Assembly: GCA_963170055.1 (NCBI GenBank)
Contig: CAUJGJ010000208.1
Coordinates: 791,074 to 806,073, forward strand
Source: Halisarca cf. caerulea
Taxonomy: Eukaryota > Porifera > Demospongiae > Chondrillida > Halisarcidae
Direction: 5' to 3'
Length of the DNA stretch: 15,000 bases
Below the pieces are notes generated by a model, which searched no databases, was not told where the DNA came from, and saw only the letters and a list, made by a program, of their open reading frames with translations. The position numbers were made by a program, and so were the translations under genes. Shown in pieces: positions 8,264 to 15,000 of this stretch; position 1 is the first letter of the stretch; every line of letters starts with the position of its first letter.

Positions 8264-8475
8264 TTTCCTTTCTGTTGGTCTAGTGTGGCAATGCTAAGTT
8301 ACAAATGGCGTTTGTAACTGCAAATTTGCACCACGCAGGTCTATATGGCTGTCCTGTCTTTAAAAGTTATATCACGTGTTCACCAGTGATGCAGATAGCT
8401 ATCTTATATCCCATGCAGCATGCTGCACAAAACCGCTAATATGTATATAACATCAATCAATCATGTATACAACAT
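8264..8475 (-). promoter_or_regulatory. BCAS2 5' UTR and putative promoter region
   Basis: About 210 bp lie upstream of the BCAS2 ATG before the SINE begins. It holds a CACGTG E-box (8373-8378) and ACAAATGGCG (about 8301-8310), a weak YY1-like match. No TATA box is evident at a plausible spacing. This is inferred from position; the transcription start is unknown. Confidence 0.4.
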
Positions 8476-8479
8476 CAAT

Positions 8480-8855
8480 TATGGGGGGTGCTGGTGGCTT
8501 AGTGGGCTGCTGATGTGACGACAAGAGCTGAGTTATGGAATGGACTAAGGTCCAGTCCCAGTGATGGTGTTTCTGGCCTTTTTTCTTTGCACCCCCCTGC
8601 CACCACCAAGACAGAAGAGTGAAGAATGCCCACTACAGCCACCAAAAGAATTGAACATTGGATGATTGAACAATTGACAGTTTATAATAACAATTAACAA
8701 TGTAGTATGTTTGTTTGTTTGTTTGTTTGTTGATTCTGTACTTGTGATTACTGGGCCCCCTGAAAAGTAGCCAATGGCTAAGTGGGTGTCCCAGTCTAAA
8801 TAAGATTAATCCAATCCAATCCAATCCAATCCAATCAATCAATCAATCGATCAAT
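8480..8855 (+). mobile_element. tRNA-derived SINE with (CCAAT)n/(CAAT)n tail
   Basis: Pol III promoter boxes fit A-box TGGCTTAGTGG (8495-8505) and B-box GGTCCAGTCCC (8549-8559), 43 bp apart as in tRNAs and tRNA-SINEs. The body includes (TTTG)n at about 8709-8731 and a unique segment with TAGCCAATGGCTAAGTGGGT. The 3' end is CCAAT x5 then CAAT repeats. There is no intact tRNA cloverleaf, so it is not a functional tRNA. It lies between the BCAS2 promoter and a LINE fossil. Confidence 0.75.
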
Positions 8856-8927
8856 GTTTACCAACCACACGTACAGCAACACTAGAGTACAGCATACCCA
8901 ATGAGGCACAGGAAAGAAAAAAGATTG

Positions 8928-9368
8928 TCACCAGAAACAAAGAATAGTTAGCTGATCGACATGCAAGTTGGGCACAACACATGACATACAACAGTTTAAC
9001 AGTTTCATACCATGACATGTAAGGTCTAAGGTAACTGCAACTTTGGTATCCACATCCATGGTATCAAAACAATAGATGTCTTGGCTGGCATGATCAATCA
9101 GTGGTTTGCGTTGAGTATACCATGCAGGGCAAGACATCATCCAGTGACCAGTGTCCTCAATGTCACCAGCACAAAACTCCCAACATCTTCTATCAGAGCA
9201 CTTGACACCATGCCACCTCCCAAGTTCTATTTGGAATTGGGCCGTACCACCTCTCAATTTCATGAGCATGGAACGTATGGATCTGTCTGACATGGACCAG
9301 CACCTCTGAGTCAATCTCAGGTCAAAGATCACTGTCAGATTAGGTGTCACGGTTGTCTCTTTGACCAC
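8928..9368 (-). pseudogene. Fossil C-terminus of a second LINE polyprotein
   Basis: About 146 codons are open without an ATG start; a stop lies directly upstream at 9371-9369. The pattern SIRSMLMKLRGGTAQFQIE.GR....C followed by a CCHC knuckle (C62-x3-C66-x8-H75-x4-C80, about 9185-9129) with IEDTGHWMMSCPAW is the usual tail after the RT and thumb of CR1/Jockey-like LINE proteins. No RT motifs are present upstream. It is a different family from the intron 1 element. Confidence 0.65.
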
Positions 9369-9425
9369 TCAAGCAGCACATCCCTCTCGGTGCTGTTCTG
9401 GAGCATAGCCTATATAATATCCCCC

Positions 9426-9540
9426 CTTTCACACGGGCCCTTAAATCTGAATTGTACCTTTCACACGGGTGCTCCAATCCTGGTATGAAGCAGGATTTTG
9501 ATCCGAATTCAACGTGCGAATACGTCATGCCCGTATGAAA
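9426..9540. mobile_element. Short inverted-repeat element with TTTCACACGGGC ends
   Basis: TTTCACACGGGC (9427-9438) is inverted at 9529-9540 (GCCCGTATGAAA, one mismatch). A second direct copy of CCTTTCACACGGG at 9457-9469 suggests subterminal repeats. It is about 115 bp with no coding potential; superfamily unknown. Confidence 0.6.
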
Positions 9541-9768
9541 AACATGCACATGGTGGTGCATTTGCAAGTACAGTATATGTCAAACCATTGACACACAATA
9601 CTATGTAACCTATGTTTAAACTGTAGATAACTCAGGTTAAACTCGGGCTAGTACACAACTAAAAACCTTTTGCTACATGTGAGGGCATGTTTGAAAGTTT
9701 CCGCTGCTGTTCCATCATTCAATGTTGACTTCATAATAGAGCAAAACAAATCACTCCATTATCATGTA

Positions 9769-9941
9769 CAGTCAAACCTCGTTAACATGAAACTCAGGGG
9801 ACTGTGCTGAAAGTTCATCTTAACAGTATTTCATGCAAACAGTACTACATGTTATGTTTGGACCTGCACTTGGACTTGGCTAGCATTTCATGTTAAAAGA
9901 TATTTCATGTTAAGCAGTTTCATGTTAACGAGGTTCGACTG
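9769..9941. mobile_element. pogo/Tigger-like MITE, near-perfect inverted termini
   Basis: The element is 173 bp flanked by TA (9767-9768, 9942-9943). The left end is CAGTCAAACCTCGTTAACAT and the right end reads inward CAGTCGAACCTCGTTAACAT, matching over about 25 bp with one mismatch. Internal TTTCATGTTAA words repeat. The flanks 9541-9766 and 9944-10158 show no gene. Confidence 0.88.
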
Positions 9942-10060
9942 TATATTCATAGTTGTATCCTGGTGTGGGGGGCGAATAATGGGTGGATCAAAGGAATAAG
10001 TGTGCTGACATTTGTGATGTAGCACAGGTCACTGATATACGCACACTTCCTAATTGATGT

Positions 10061-10076
10061 CAATTGATATCAATTG
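10061..10076. repeat. Perfect 16-bp palindrome
   Basis: CAATTGATATCAATTG reads the same on both strands. It is a possible homodimer binding site or chance AT-rich symmetry. Confidence 0.6.
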
Positions 10077-10159
10077 GTAGGGTAAGTGGCTAAAACTGAT
10101 CAACTCTAGATGAGACTGTACACACCAACAGTAAACAGTGAATGGTTGCCAGGATACAA

Positions 10160-10283
10160 ATTAGATATATCCTGTCCAGGTGTGCTACAGCAGAAAATAC
10201 AGTGCTGATGACCTCGGGGTTTGCCCTCGGTCGATCAGCACTGTATTTCTGCTGCAGCACACCTGGACAGGATATAACTAATA
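10160..10283. repeat. Large hairpin with arms over 40 bp
   Basis: Left arm ATATCCTGTCCAGGTGTGCT...CAGTGCTGAT (about 10167-10209) is reverse-complementary to ATCAGCACTGTATTTCTGCT...GACAGGATAT (about 10234-10274). There is one mismatch and one single-base difference in an A run. The roughly 24-bp centre GACCTCGGGGTTTGCCCTCG.. is itself partly palindromic. It is either a foldback MITE or a recent inverted duplication. Confidence 0.9.
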
Positions 10284-10404
10284 CATAATTAATTGAAAAA
10301 TCAGTATTCTATGATATTTTAGTATGTTTTGCATAATGTATTATTATAATATATACCAGAAGTCAAGAATGACCGCACTTCATTGATTGACCTTAGATCC
10401 TTGA

Positions 10405-10412
10405 TTACGTCA
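10405..10412 (+). promoter_or_regulatory. CRE/ATF-like site upstream of the GPCR
   Basis: TTACGTCA is one base from the CREB/ATF palindrome TGACGTCA. It lies about 135 bp upstream of the GPCR ATG, near a CG-richer patch (TTCGCGCGCC, 10452-10461). Its position suits a promoter, but it is a single motif. Confidence 0.3.
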
Positions 10413-10545
10413 TCCCTCAACCCACAGTGTATATCCCGAGCAGTTGTCCCTTCGCGCGCCACAAATTTTGCTATTTATTTTATTTTATCCAGTTATCTCG
10501 AAGGCGGGAAGGCAGCCCGAAGCTGGAAAGTCCAAGATATCCAAG

Positions 10546-11433
10546 ATGAACAATAGTACAGGATTACGGATGAATGCAACCGAAAACGTAGAAATCTCTA
10601 AGGGGGTCAGTCTTCTTGCAATCTGGCTGCTGGCTGTTGTCGGTAATCTTTTGTCGATTGTGATCGTCAGTCGGTACAAGCTAAGAAGGATTCCGGACAT
10701 TCTTGTAGTAAGTCTCGCATGTACAGACCTTGTTGGAACCGCCTTTCCGATTCCCGTCTCCACGTTTCTTTACTTCTCCGGAGAGTCAACCCTCGATGAT
10801 AACTGTGCTCTGTGCCAGGCCTACGCAGTTGTGGCCCAATTTACACGCTATTCAGCCGCCCTTCTAGTCACACTGATGCTTGTGGATCGATGTGTGTGGA
10901 TATTGCGACCTATTCGATACCACCATGGCGTGTTTCGGCCGTTTTTCTGTGTATCGGTAGTCATTATGTGGTTAATGGCCGCAGCCCTCTCTCTAGTCTC
11001 TTTGGGTTCGCACATAGATGCTGGAGAAAACACGTGCTTGTTCAGGATGAATACTTGGTACGGAGTGGTTATAGCTGTGTTCGGGGGAGTGCAATTCCTA
11101 ACGGTTTTTGTGTGTTTCTGCATAATTATTGTTGAAGTTGCGAAGTTAGCGCGAAGAAGAAGGAAAATGGTCGTCAACAGAGGAAAAAGTTGTGCTTATA
11201 CATTGAGTGGCAAGACCAAAATTGCCGACAAAGACAAGGCTTCAATACAGGAGAATGGAGAAGTCAAGTCAGAAACGAATGAAAACAGCAAATCGTCAAG
11301 CAGTTGTGGACAAAAGATGAAGCAGTTAGTTAAGTGCATGAAGGAGAAGATACACCCGAGTGCAGAGCAGCAGTTTGCCATCATGTTTTCTGCAATAGTT
11401 GTTCTCTTCTACATCAGCTGGCTTCCAATTATT
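10546..11433 (+). CDS. Class A (rhodopsin-like) GPCR, TM1-TM6 exon, prostanoid-receptor-like; TM7 exon not found
   Basis: I start at ATG 10546 (A at -3), because the longer frame begins only with TTG at 10444. Residues (M1 = 10546): N-glycosylation sites at N2/N3 and N10; TM1 VVGNLLSIVI (N34 = 1.50); TM2 SLACTDLVGTAFPIPV (D61 = 2.50); Cys87/Cys90 at the top of TM3; TM3 end LVDRCVWI with D114-R115-C116 in place of DRY; TM4 W142; ECL2 Cys164; TM5 about 171-198 without the usual Pro; ICL3 rich in K/R and Ser (202-275); TM6 LFYISWLPI with W292 and P294. The TDLxGT...P word in TM2 and the short ECL2 recall prostanoid receptors, but ligand and subtype are unknown. Reading on to the TGA at 11527-11529 gives no NPxxY or DPWxY. 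After I296 there is a GTGAGT donor, in phase 0, at the place where prostanoid receptor genes have a conserved intron. TM7 probably lies in a downstream exon. Confidence 0.85.
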
Positions 11434-11439
11434 GTGAGT
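11434..11439 (+). other. Predicted splice donor (GTGAGT) ending the GPCR exon
   Basis: CCAATTATT|GTGAGT falls on a codon boundary at the end of TM6. The in-frame continuation to TGA 11527 has no TM7 signature, which is what intron read-through would give. Confidence 0.6.
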
Positions 11440-11513
11440 TGTGTGTGTGATGTGTTCATTAGTAACATAGACTGTCTATATGTCTTAACCAGTTACGTAG
11501 TATGGAGAGTCTA

Positions 11514-11680
11514 CAGTGGTAGTACTTGAGTGTGTAGATATTATGTGTACGTAGATACATGCTGTCTATTTCGCAATAGCTGTGGTTGTCTCTGTGATGT
11601 GTTCAGTGATAGTACTCAAGTGTGCATAGGTACATGCCGTATATTGTGCAATAGCTGTAGTCGTCCCTGTATTATAGACA
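11514..11680. repeat. Imperfect tandem duplication of about 90 bp
   Basis: CAGTGGTAGTACTTGAGTGTG (11514) and CAGTGATAGTACTCAAGTGTG (11604) head two copies. Both contain TACATGC.GT.TATT..GCAATAGCTGT(G/A)GT.GTC. It lies just 3' of the predicted GPCR exon. Confidence 0.7.
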
Positions 11681-11730
11681 AGAGTTCTTTCCGAAGAGGT
11701 ACGTATGTATGTGCAATAGCAGTGCACAGG

Positions 11731-12099
11731 TGGAGTAATTTGGGACAGTAGGGTAATTTGGGAGGGTGGGATAGTTTGGTATGATCAATCAAAAACAGTG
11801 TCAACCACAGACTAAACATACTATTCATAATCAATATTTGTGATAGGATTGGGCAATAATCGTGGTTCATTAAAAACGATATTGCCGATCCCTAATTCAT
11901 GATCAGTAAGTTCACCTTGAATTGGGAGTTCAGCAGTAGTAAGTGGGCATGGGGGGGCTAACTATAGCAAAATACAAAACCCTGTTCCGAATTACCCCAG
12001 TGTCCAAAATTACTCCAGTGTTCCAAATTACCCCAGTGTCCCAAATTACCCCAGTGTCCCAAATTACCCCAGTGTTCCAGATTACCCCGCTTTACTCCA
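11731..12099. mobile_element. Inverted-repeat element built of 18-bp tandem units
   Basis: The right end (11980-12099) has about six tandem units of AATTACCCCAGTGTCCCA (18 bp). The left end (11731-11778) has about three units in the opposite orientation (GGAGTAATTTGGGACAGTA, GGGTAATTTGGGAG). Extreme termini are TGGAGTAA and TTTACTCCA. The interior holds a second hairpin (11846-11892). There is no ORF of note; it is probably a non-autonomous DNA transposon with subterminal repeats. Confidence 0.7.
11846..11892. repeat. Imperfect hairpin, GGATTGGGCAATAATCG / CGATATTGCCGATCCC
   Basis: The two arms are reverse complements with a few mismatches around a loop of about 14 bp. It resembles nested MITE ends inside the 11731-12099 element. 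Confidence 0.6.
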
Positions 12100-12464
12100 T
12101 AATGAGGGCACACATGGGCCAGCCTGCATGGAGCCAGTAGCTTCATGGCCGTCCAGTGGTCTTCATGGTAGATTTCTTAGCATTAGTAACATTATTATAG
12201 CCTCAAATTAGCATGGTGTGGGGAATAAACGATGTGTTACATGTGGCCAGTGGCTTCTTGGCAGGTTTCTTAGCATTATAATTGGAGTAACATAAAACTT
12301 CCAATTAACTCAGTGTGGGAATAAACAAGGTGTCAGGTTCTTCAAAACTGGACAGATTAATGAGTAACTCTTTGCCTCTATGCGTAGTCTATTTTGGTAT
12401 ATAACCAGATTGGCAAATGCATACTGGACGTTGAAGTTTTTAGTTTTACCAAGGTTCATGTACA

Positions 12465-12642
12465 CAGTTGTGATTCTTTAATCTGGCCACATTTGTTGCA
12501 CTAAAAGATGCTGGATCGAAGAGGGTGCTAGATTAGCAAACTTTCTTACGATGCACTGTGCACATTGGGTACACATCTCTACTGGCAGCATGGACAGCAA
12601 GGGTTCTGGATTATCAAAGGCCGGATTAAAGAGCCATGACTG
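12465..12642. mobile_element. pogo/Tigger-like MITE
   Basis: The left end is CAGTTGTGATTCTTTAATCT; the right end reads inward CAGTCATGGCTCTTTAATCC; both continue GGCC. The element is 178 bp. The flanks are CA on both sides rather than TA. The stretch 12100-12464 upstream shows no gene or clear repeat beyond a 'GGCCAGTGGCTTC'-type word seen twice. Confidence 0.65.
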
Positions 12643-12676
12643 CATTGGCGTTTTCAATGATATGTGGTAATAATTA

Positions 12677-12726
12677 TTACTGACCTTGCCCTCGGGCGCT
12701 TCACACCCTCAGGTCTTGGTCAGTAA
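12677..12726. repeat. Imperfect palindrome with CCCTCGGG core
   Basis: TTACTGACCTTGCCCTCGGG is mirrored by CCCTCAGGTCTTGGTCAGTAA over 50 bp. It shares the GACC..CCCTCGG vocabulary with the centre of the 10160-10283 hairpin. The following 12740-13000 shows no gene. Confidence 0.7.
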
Positions 12727-13001
12727 AACCAATATGCCCGAAATCCTATATGGTCAATATTACACATCTTATTTTTTATTGCTACGTGTTGCTGTTGTTA
12801 CTTTTTGTACCTTGTGGCAATTTTGCAACTTTTTTCAACAAAAGAAATCATCTTAGACACCCTTATCATTACTGCAACTGTCTCTGATGATGGGCTGTAG
12901 GATGTATTTTTCAGCAGTGGGTGTTATTTTTCAACTTTTGGATGTTACCATAGTTACCGTGGAGTCTATATATAGCGAGTATCTATGGTAAAACCCATGT
13001 A

Positions 13002-13204
13002 CTGTGGGACCTCTATTTAAGGGACACTTTGGGGGCAATATAAATTCAGCTGCTTACGTCCTTTGTAGGGAGGTTGCCCTCTTTTAGAGGTTTGAAACAT
13101 TAAACTATAGGGTGAGATTATTTTTGACCTGTCCTTTGTAGAGAGGTTTATTTCGTATACTATAGTATCCTTACTGGGAGAGTTGGTTATCAGAAATCTC
13201 ACTG
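13002..13204. mobile_element. pogo/Tigger-like MITE
   Basis: The element is 203 bp with TA flanks (13000-13001, 13205-13206). The left end is CTGTGGGACCTCTATTTAAG and the right end reads inward CAGTGAGATTTCTGATAACC. Internal GTCCTTTGTAG.GAGGTT occurs twice. The 13207-13661 stretch beyond has no recognisable gene. Confidence 0.65.
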
Positions 13205-13663
13205 TACTATTTTATCATGCTGAGTGCACTACTTGGAGTGCTCCCCCTCTGGTTGTTATTTTGAGAGGCTTCTGTTTTTCCTAAGAGGTTTCTAAGGACT
13301 TGTGAACACACACCGGTAGTAGTGTTTGGGCTGTTGCAGATAAGATTAAACAAATTATCTAATCGGTGCCTTGTAGTGGAGGTCCTAACACACGTTATCA
13401 TCTCCAAACTAGCAACTATTAACTAGCAGCATTGCCTTTTCTTCCTGGGTCTGAGTGTTCTATTCAGTTCTGTGTGAGAGACGGTCAAAGGGTGAATTGG
13501 ATTTGCAATGTAGTCAAACAGGTTAGGTAGTTGGCATTCTTTGTACTTTAATAAGTTTGTGCTAAATAAGAAACACCTCATTGACTGGAATTGTGTTTAT
13601 GATGATCCAATCCGTTCCTATAATTTCTTCAAGGCTTAACTGAGGGAAGTGGGAAGGCATTTA

Positions 13664-13835
13664 CGGTGAAATCTTTGATAATCGACACTCTATATTAGGA
13701 CAACCTCTATCCAAAGGACACACCTTGAGGTCCCAAATTTTTTTCCAATACATTTTCAACCTCCCAAAGAGCACGACCTCCTTACAAAGGACAAGAAGCT
13801 TGCCTCAAAGTGTCCATTATTCGGAGATTCTACTG
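13664..13835. mobile_element. pogo/Tigger-like MITE
   Basis: The element is 172 bp with TA flanks (13662-13663, 13836-13837). The left end is CGGTGAAATCTTTGATAATC and the right end reads inward CAGTAGAATCTCCGAATAAT. It shares internal CAAAGGACA/CTCCTTACAAAGGAC words with 13002-13204, so the two belong to one subfamily. Confidence 0.72.
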
Positions 13836-13949
13836 TACTCCATTATAGGCATATGATGTGAAAGCACGTACGTGCATAGTATTTGTGTGTGTGGACTTCT
13901 TCAGTGAACATTACAGGGAAATTGGAAGGCTTGTTTCAGCATTGATGAC

Positions 13950-14027
13950 GCATTGACCGATATGCTTTCAGACTGAAGGCGCATTGACCAATATGTTTTC
14001 AGGCTGAATGTGTATTGGGCCAATATG
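13950..14027. repeat. 31-bp tandem repeat, about 2.5 copies
   Basis: GCATTGACC(G/A)ATATG(C/T)TTTCAG starts at 13950 and 13981; a decayed third copy, GTATTGGGCCAATATG, starts at 14012. Confidence 0.8.
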
Positions 14028-14111
14028 TATGTAAGTATATACAGCAAACACTATTGCAGACATACAGTGTGGAAAAGGGAGGTCCACCTTTTCTATTATC
14101 TTTGGTTCTAC

Positions 14112-14114
<3 letters not shown>

Positions 14115-14183
<69 letters not shown>

Positions 14184-14263
14184 GGTGGGTGGGTGGGTGG
14201 GGGTGTGGGGTGTGGGTGTGTGGGTGTGCGTGTGCATGTGTGGGTGGGTGGGTGGGTGGGTGT
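14115..14263. repeat. (GT)n followed by (GGGT)n
   Basis: (GT)n runs to about 14182 with one TTT break, then GGGT repeats with many G triplets, so it could form a G-quadruplex. All Cys-Val and Thr-His ORFs here are artefacts. Confidence 0.95.
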
Positions 14264-14542
14264 GACCACTCCATTCCATCCCAGATCAGTAGGTACGCAA
14301 CATTAGCACTTGGTCATGGATGACTACTTCTCATGCCAGTGTGAGACAACTCACATCCTGTAATGGACCTAATAAGTATCCAACACAGCTACGTATGCAT
14401 GGTGCGAAATACTTCATCGCATTCCAAAGCAAAGACTTCATTTAAGCAGTGTAGAAAGGTGGGTTTTTCCCTTTGGGTTACTCCTCTCCTGGATGGTATC
14501 ATATGTGTCCAATTTAAAAAATTAAAATTTAAATATGAATTT

Positions 14543-14661
14543 CCCGGAAGTTTAATTTAGGGAGTTTTTGGGCCGCTGGAAGGCAGCCCCTTGTATTGTT
14601 TTTACTTTTGCTGGAAGTGTCCGGAATGTCTATATATATATACATATATGTCAATAACATG
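14543..14661 (+). promoter_or_regulatory. Possible promoter patch with ETS-like sites and ATGGCGGAC
   Basis: CCCGGAAGT (14543-14551) fits an ETS site, and GGAAGTGTCCGGAA lies at 14613-14626. A short (TA)n follows, then AACATGGCGGAC (14656-14667), which looks like a YY1 site or an animal start codon. The frame from 14659 runs only 15 codons to TGA 14704. It might be a short first exon, but I see no splice donor to support it. The flanks 14264-14540 and 14705-14905 show nothing recognisable. Confidence 0.25.
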
Positions 14662-14907
14662 GCGGACATTATGGCACATACTCAAATCTCAGTTATAATG
14701 CGATGAAATTTGCGTGTTGGTTCCTCTTTTCATCAGAGAAGAGTCTTTGGAGCAGAGCACTTTCCAAGTGATTCAAGTTTTCAGGGCCGTAGGTGGCCCC
14801 ATGAATCTTTTAAACTCGAATCGCTTAGAATAGTGAGATGCTACATTTACTGTCAATGTAGTGTACGGGGCTTGCCCAGGTACCTAGTTTAGTGGGGGCT
14901 TAGTTTA

Positions 14908-14994
14908 CTGGTTAGCACACACTCCTGGTTAGCACACACTCCTGGTTAGCACACACTCCTGGTTAGCACACACTCCTGGTTAGCACACACTCCT
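14908..14994. repeat. 17-bp minisatellite, five copies
   Basis: TGGTTAGCACACACTCC is repeated perfectly, starting at 14909, 14926, 14943, 14960 and 14977. A possible degraded copy follows to the window end. Confidence 0.97.
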
Positions 14995-15000
14995 GATCAG

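Noticed and set aside
8495..8559. A functional tRNA gene
   Set aside because: The A and B boxes are present, but arms do not pair into a cloverleaf and the sequence continues into a SINE body.
10444..10545. N-terminal extension of the GPCR with a hydrophobic stretch (ILLFILFYPV) as a signal peptide
   Set aside because: It has no ATG; it begins at TTG in the probable 5' UTR. The ATG at 10546 gives a normal class A N-terminus with glycosylation sites.
11943..12140. ORFs with repeated ITPVSQ / GHWGNL words
   Set aside because: They translate the 18-bp tandem repeat; there is no independent coding evidence.
14181..14263. Telomeric repeat (GGGT)n
   Set aside because: The unit is not TTAGGG; it grades out of (GT)n, so it is an expanded microsatellite.
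14710..14892. 60-codon plus ORF near the right edge
   Set aside because: It starts at TTG, has no recognisable domain, and an in-frame stop lies just upstream.

Overview
The window is nuclear DNA of a multicellular animal. The direct evidence is a four-exon stretch of the spliceosomal gene BCAS2/SPF27 with consensus GT-AG introns, a single-exon-like rhodopsin-family GPCR, LINE and SINE retrotransposons, many short TA-flanked MITEs, and very long (CA)n microsatellites. The dense microsatellites, the MITE load and an RLE-type LINE would fit a marine invertebrate such as a sponge. That placement is a guess from sequence style, not a proof.

Region 1-8263 (minus strand) is the 5' two thirds of BCAS2, reconstructed here from four exons: 8263-8177, 4276-4187, 3567-3395 and 61-1. 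They encode about 137 residues collinear with the human protein, and the rest of the gene lies to the left of the window. Intron 3 (62-3394) is packed with four pogo/Tigger-like MITEs, a 72-bp tandem repeat, a hairpin, a G-rich tract and a duplicated roughly 200-bp unit ending in (CA)n. Intron 2 holds a long (GT)n. Intron 1 (4277-8176) carries a large non-LTR retrotransposon in the same orientation as the gene. Its reverse transcriptase is followed by a CCHC knuckle and a PD-(D/E)XK restriction-like endonuclease. The copy is frameshifted near 5926 and appears to have lost its 5' end. Its RT has an unusual insert of about 110 residues between motifs B and C that looks like a small Tudor/SH3-type barrel.

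Region 8264-10540 separates BCAS2 from the GPCR, and the two genes point away from each other. It contains the BCAS2 upstream region, a tRNA-derived SINE, a fossil C-terminus of a second LINE, a 'TTTCACACGGGC' inverted-repeat element, a clean 173-bp MITE and a strong hairpin of about 115 bp.

Region 10546-11433 (plus strand) is the first coding exon of a class A GPCR with prostanoid-receptor-like features. It runs TM1-TM6 and most likely splices out at a GTGAGT at the end of TM6. I could not find TM7 in the rest of the window.

Region 11434-15000 is noncoding as far as I can see. It holds an inverted-repeat element built of 18-bp tandem units, three further MITEs, several short palindromes and minisatellites, a (GT)n/(GGGT)n block, and a weak promoter-like patch near 14540-14660.
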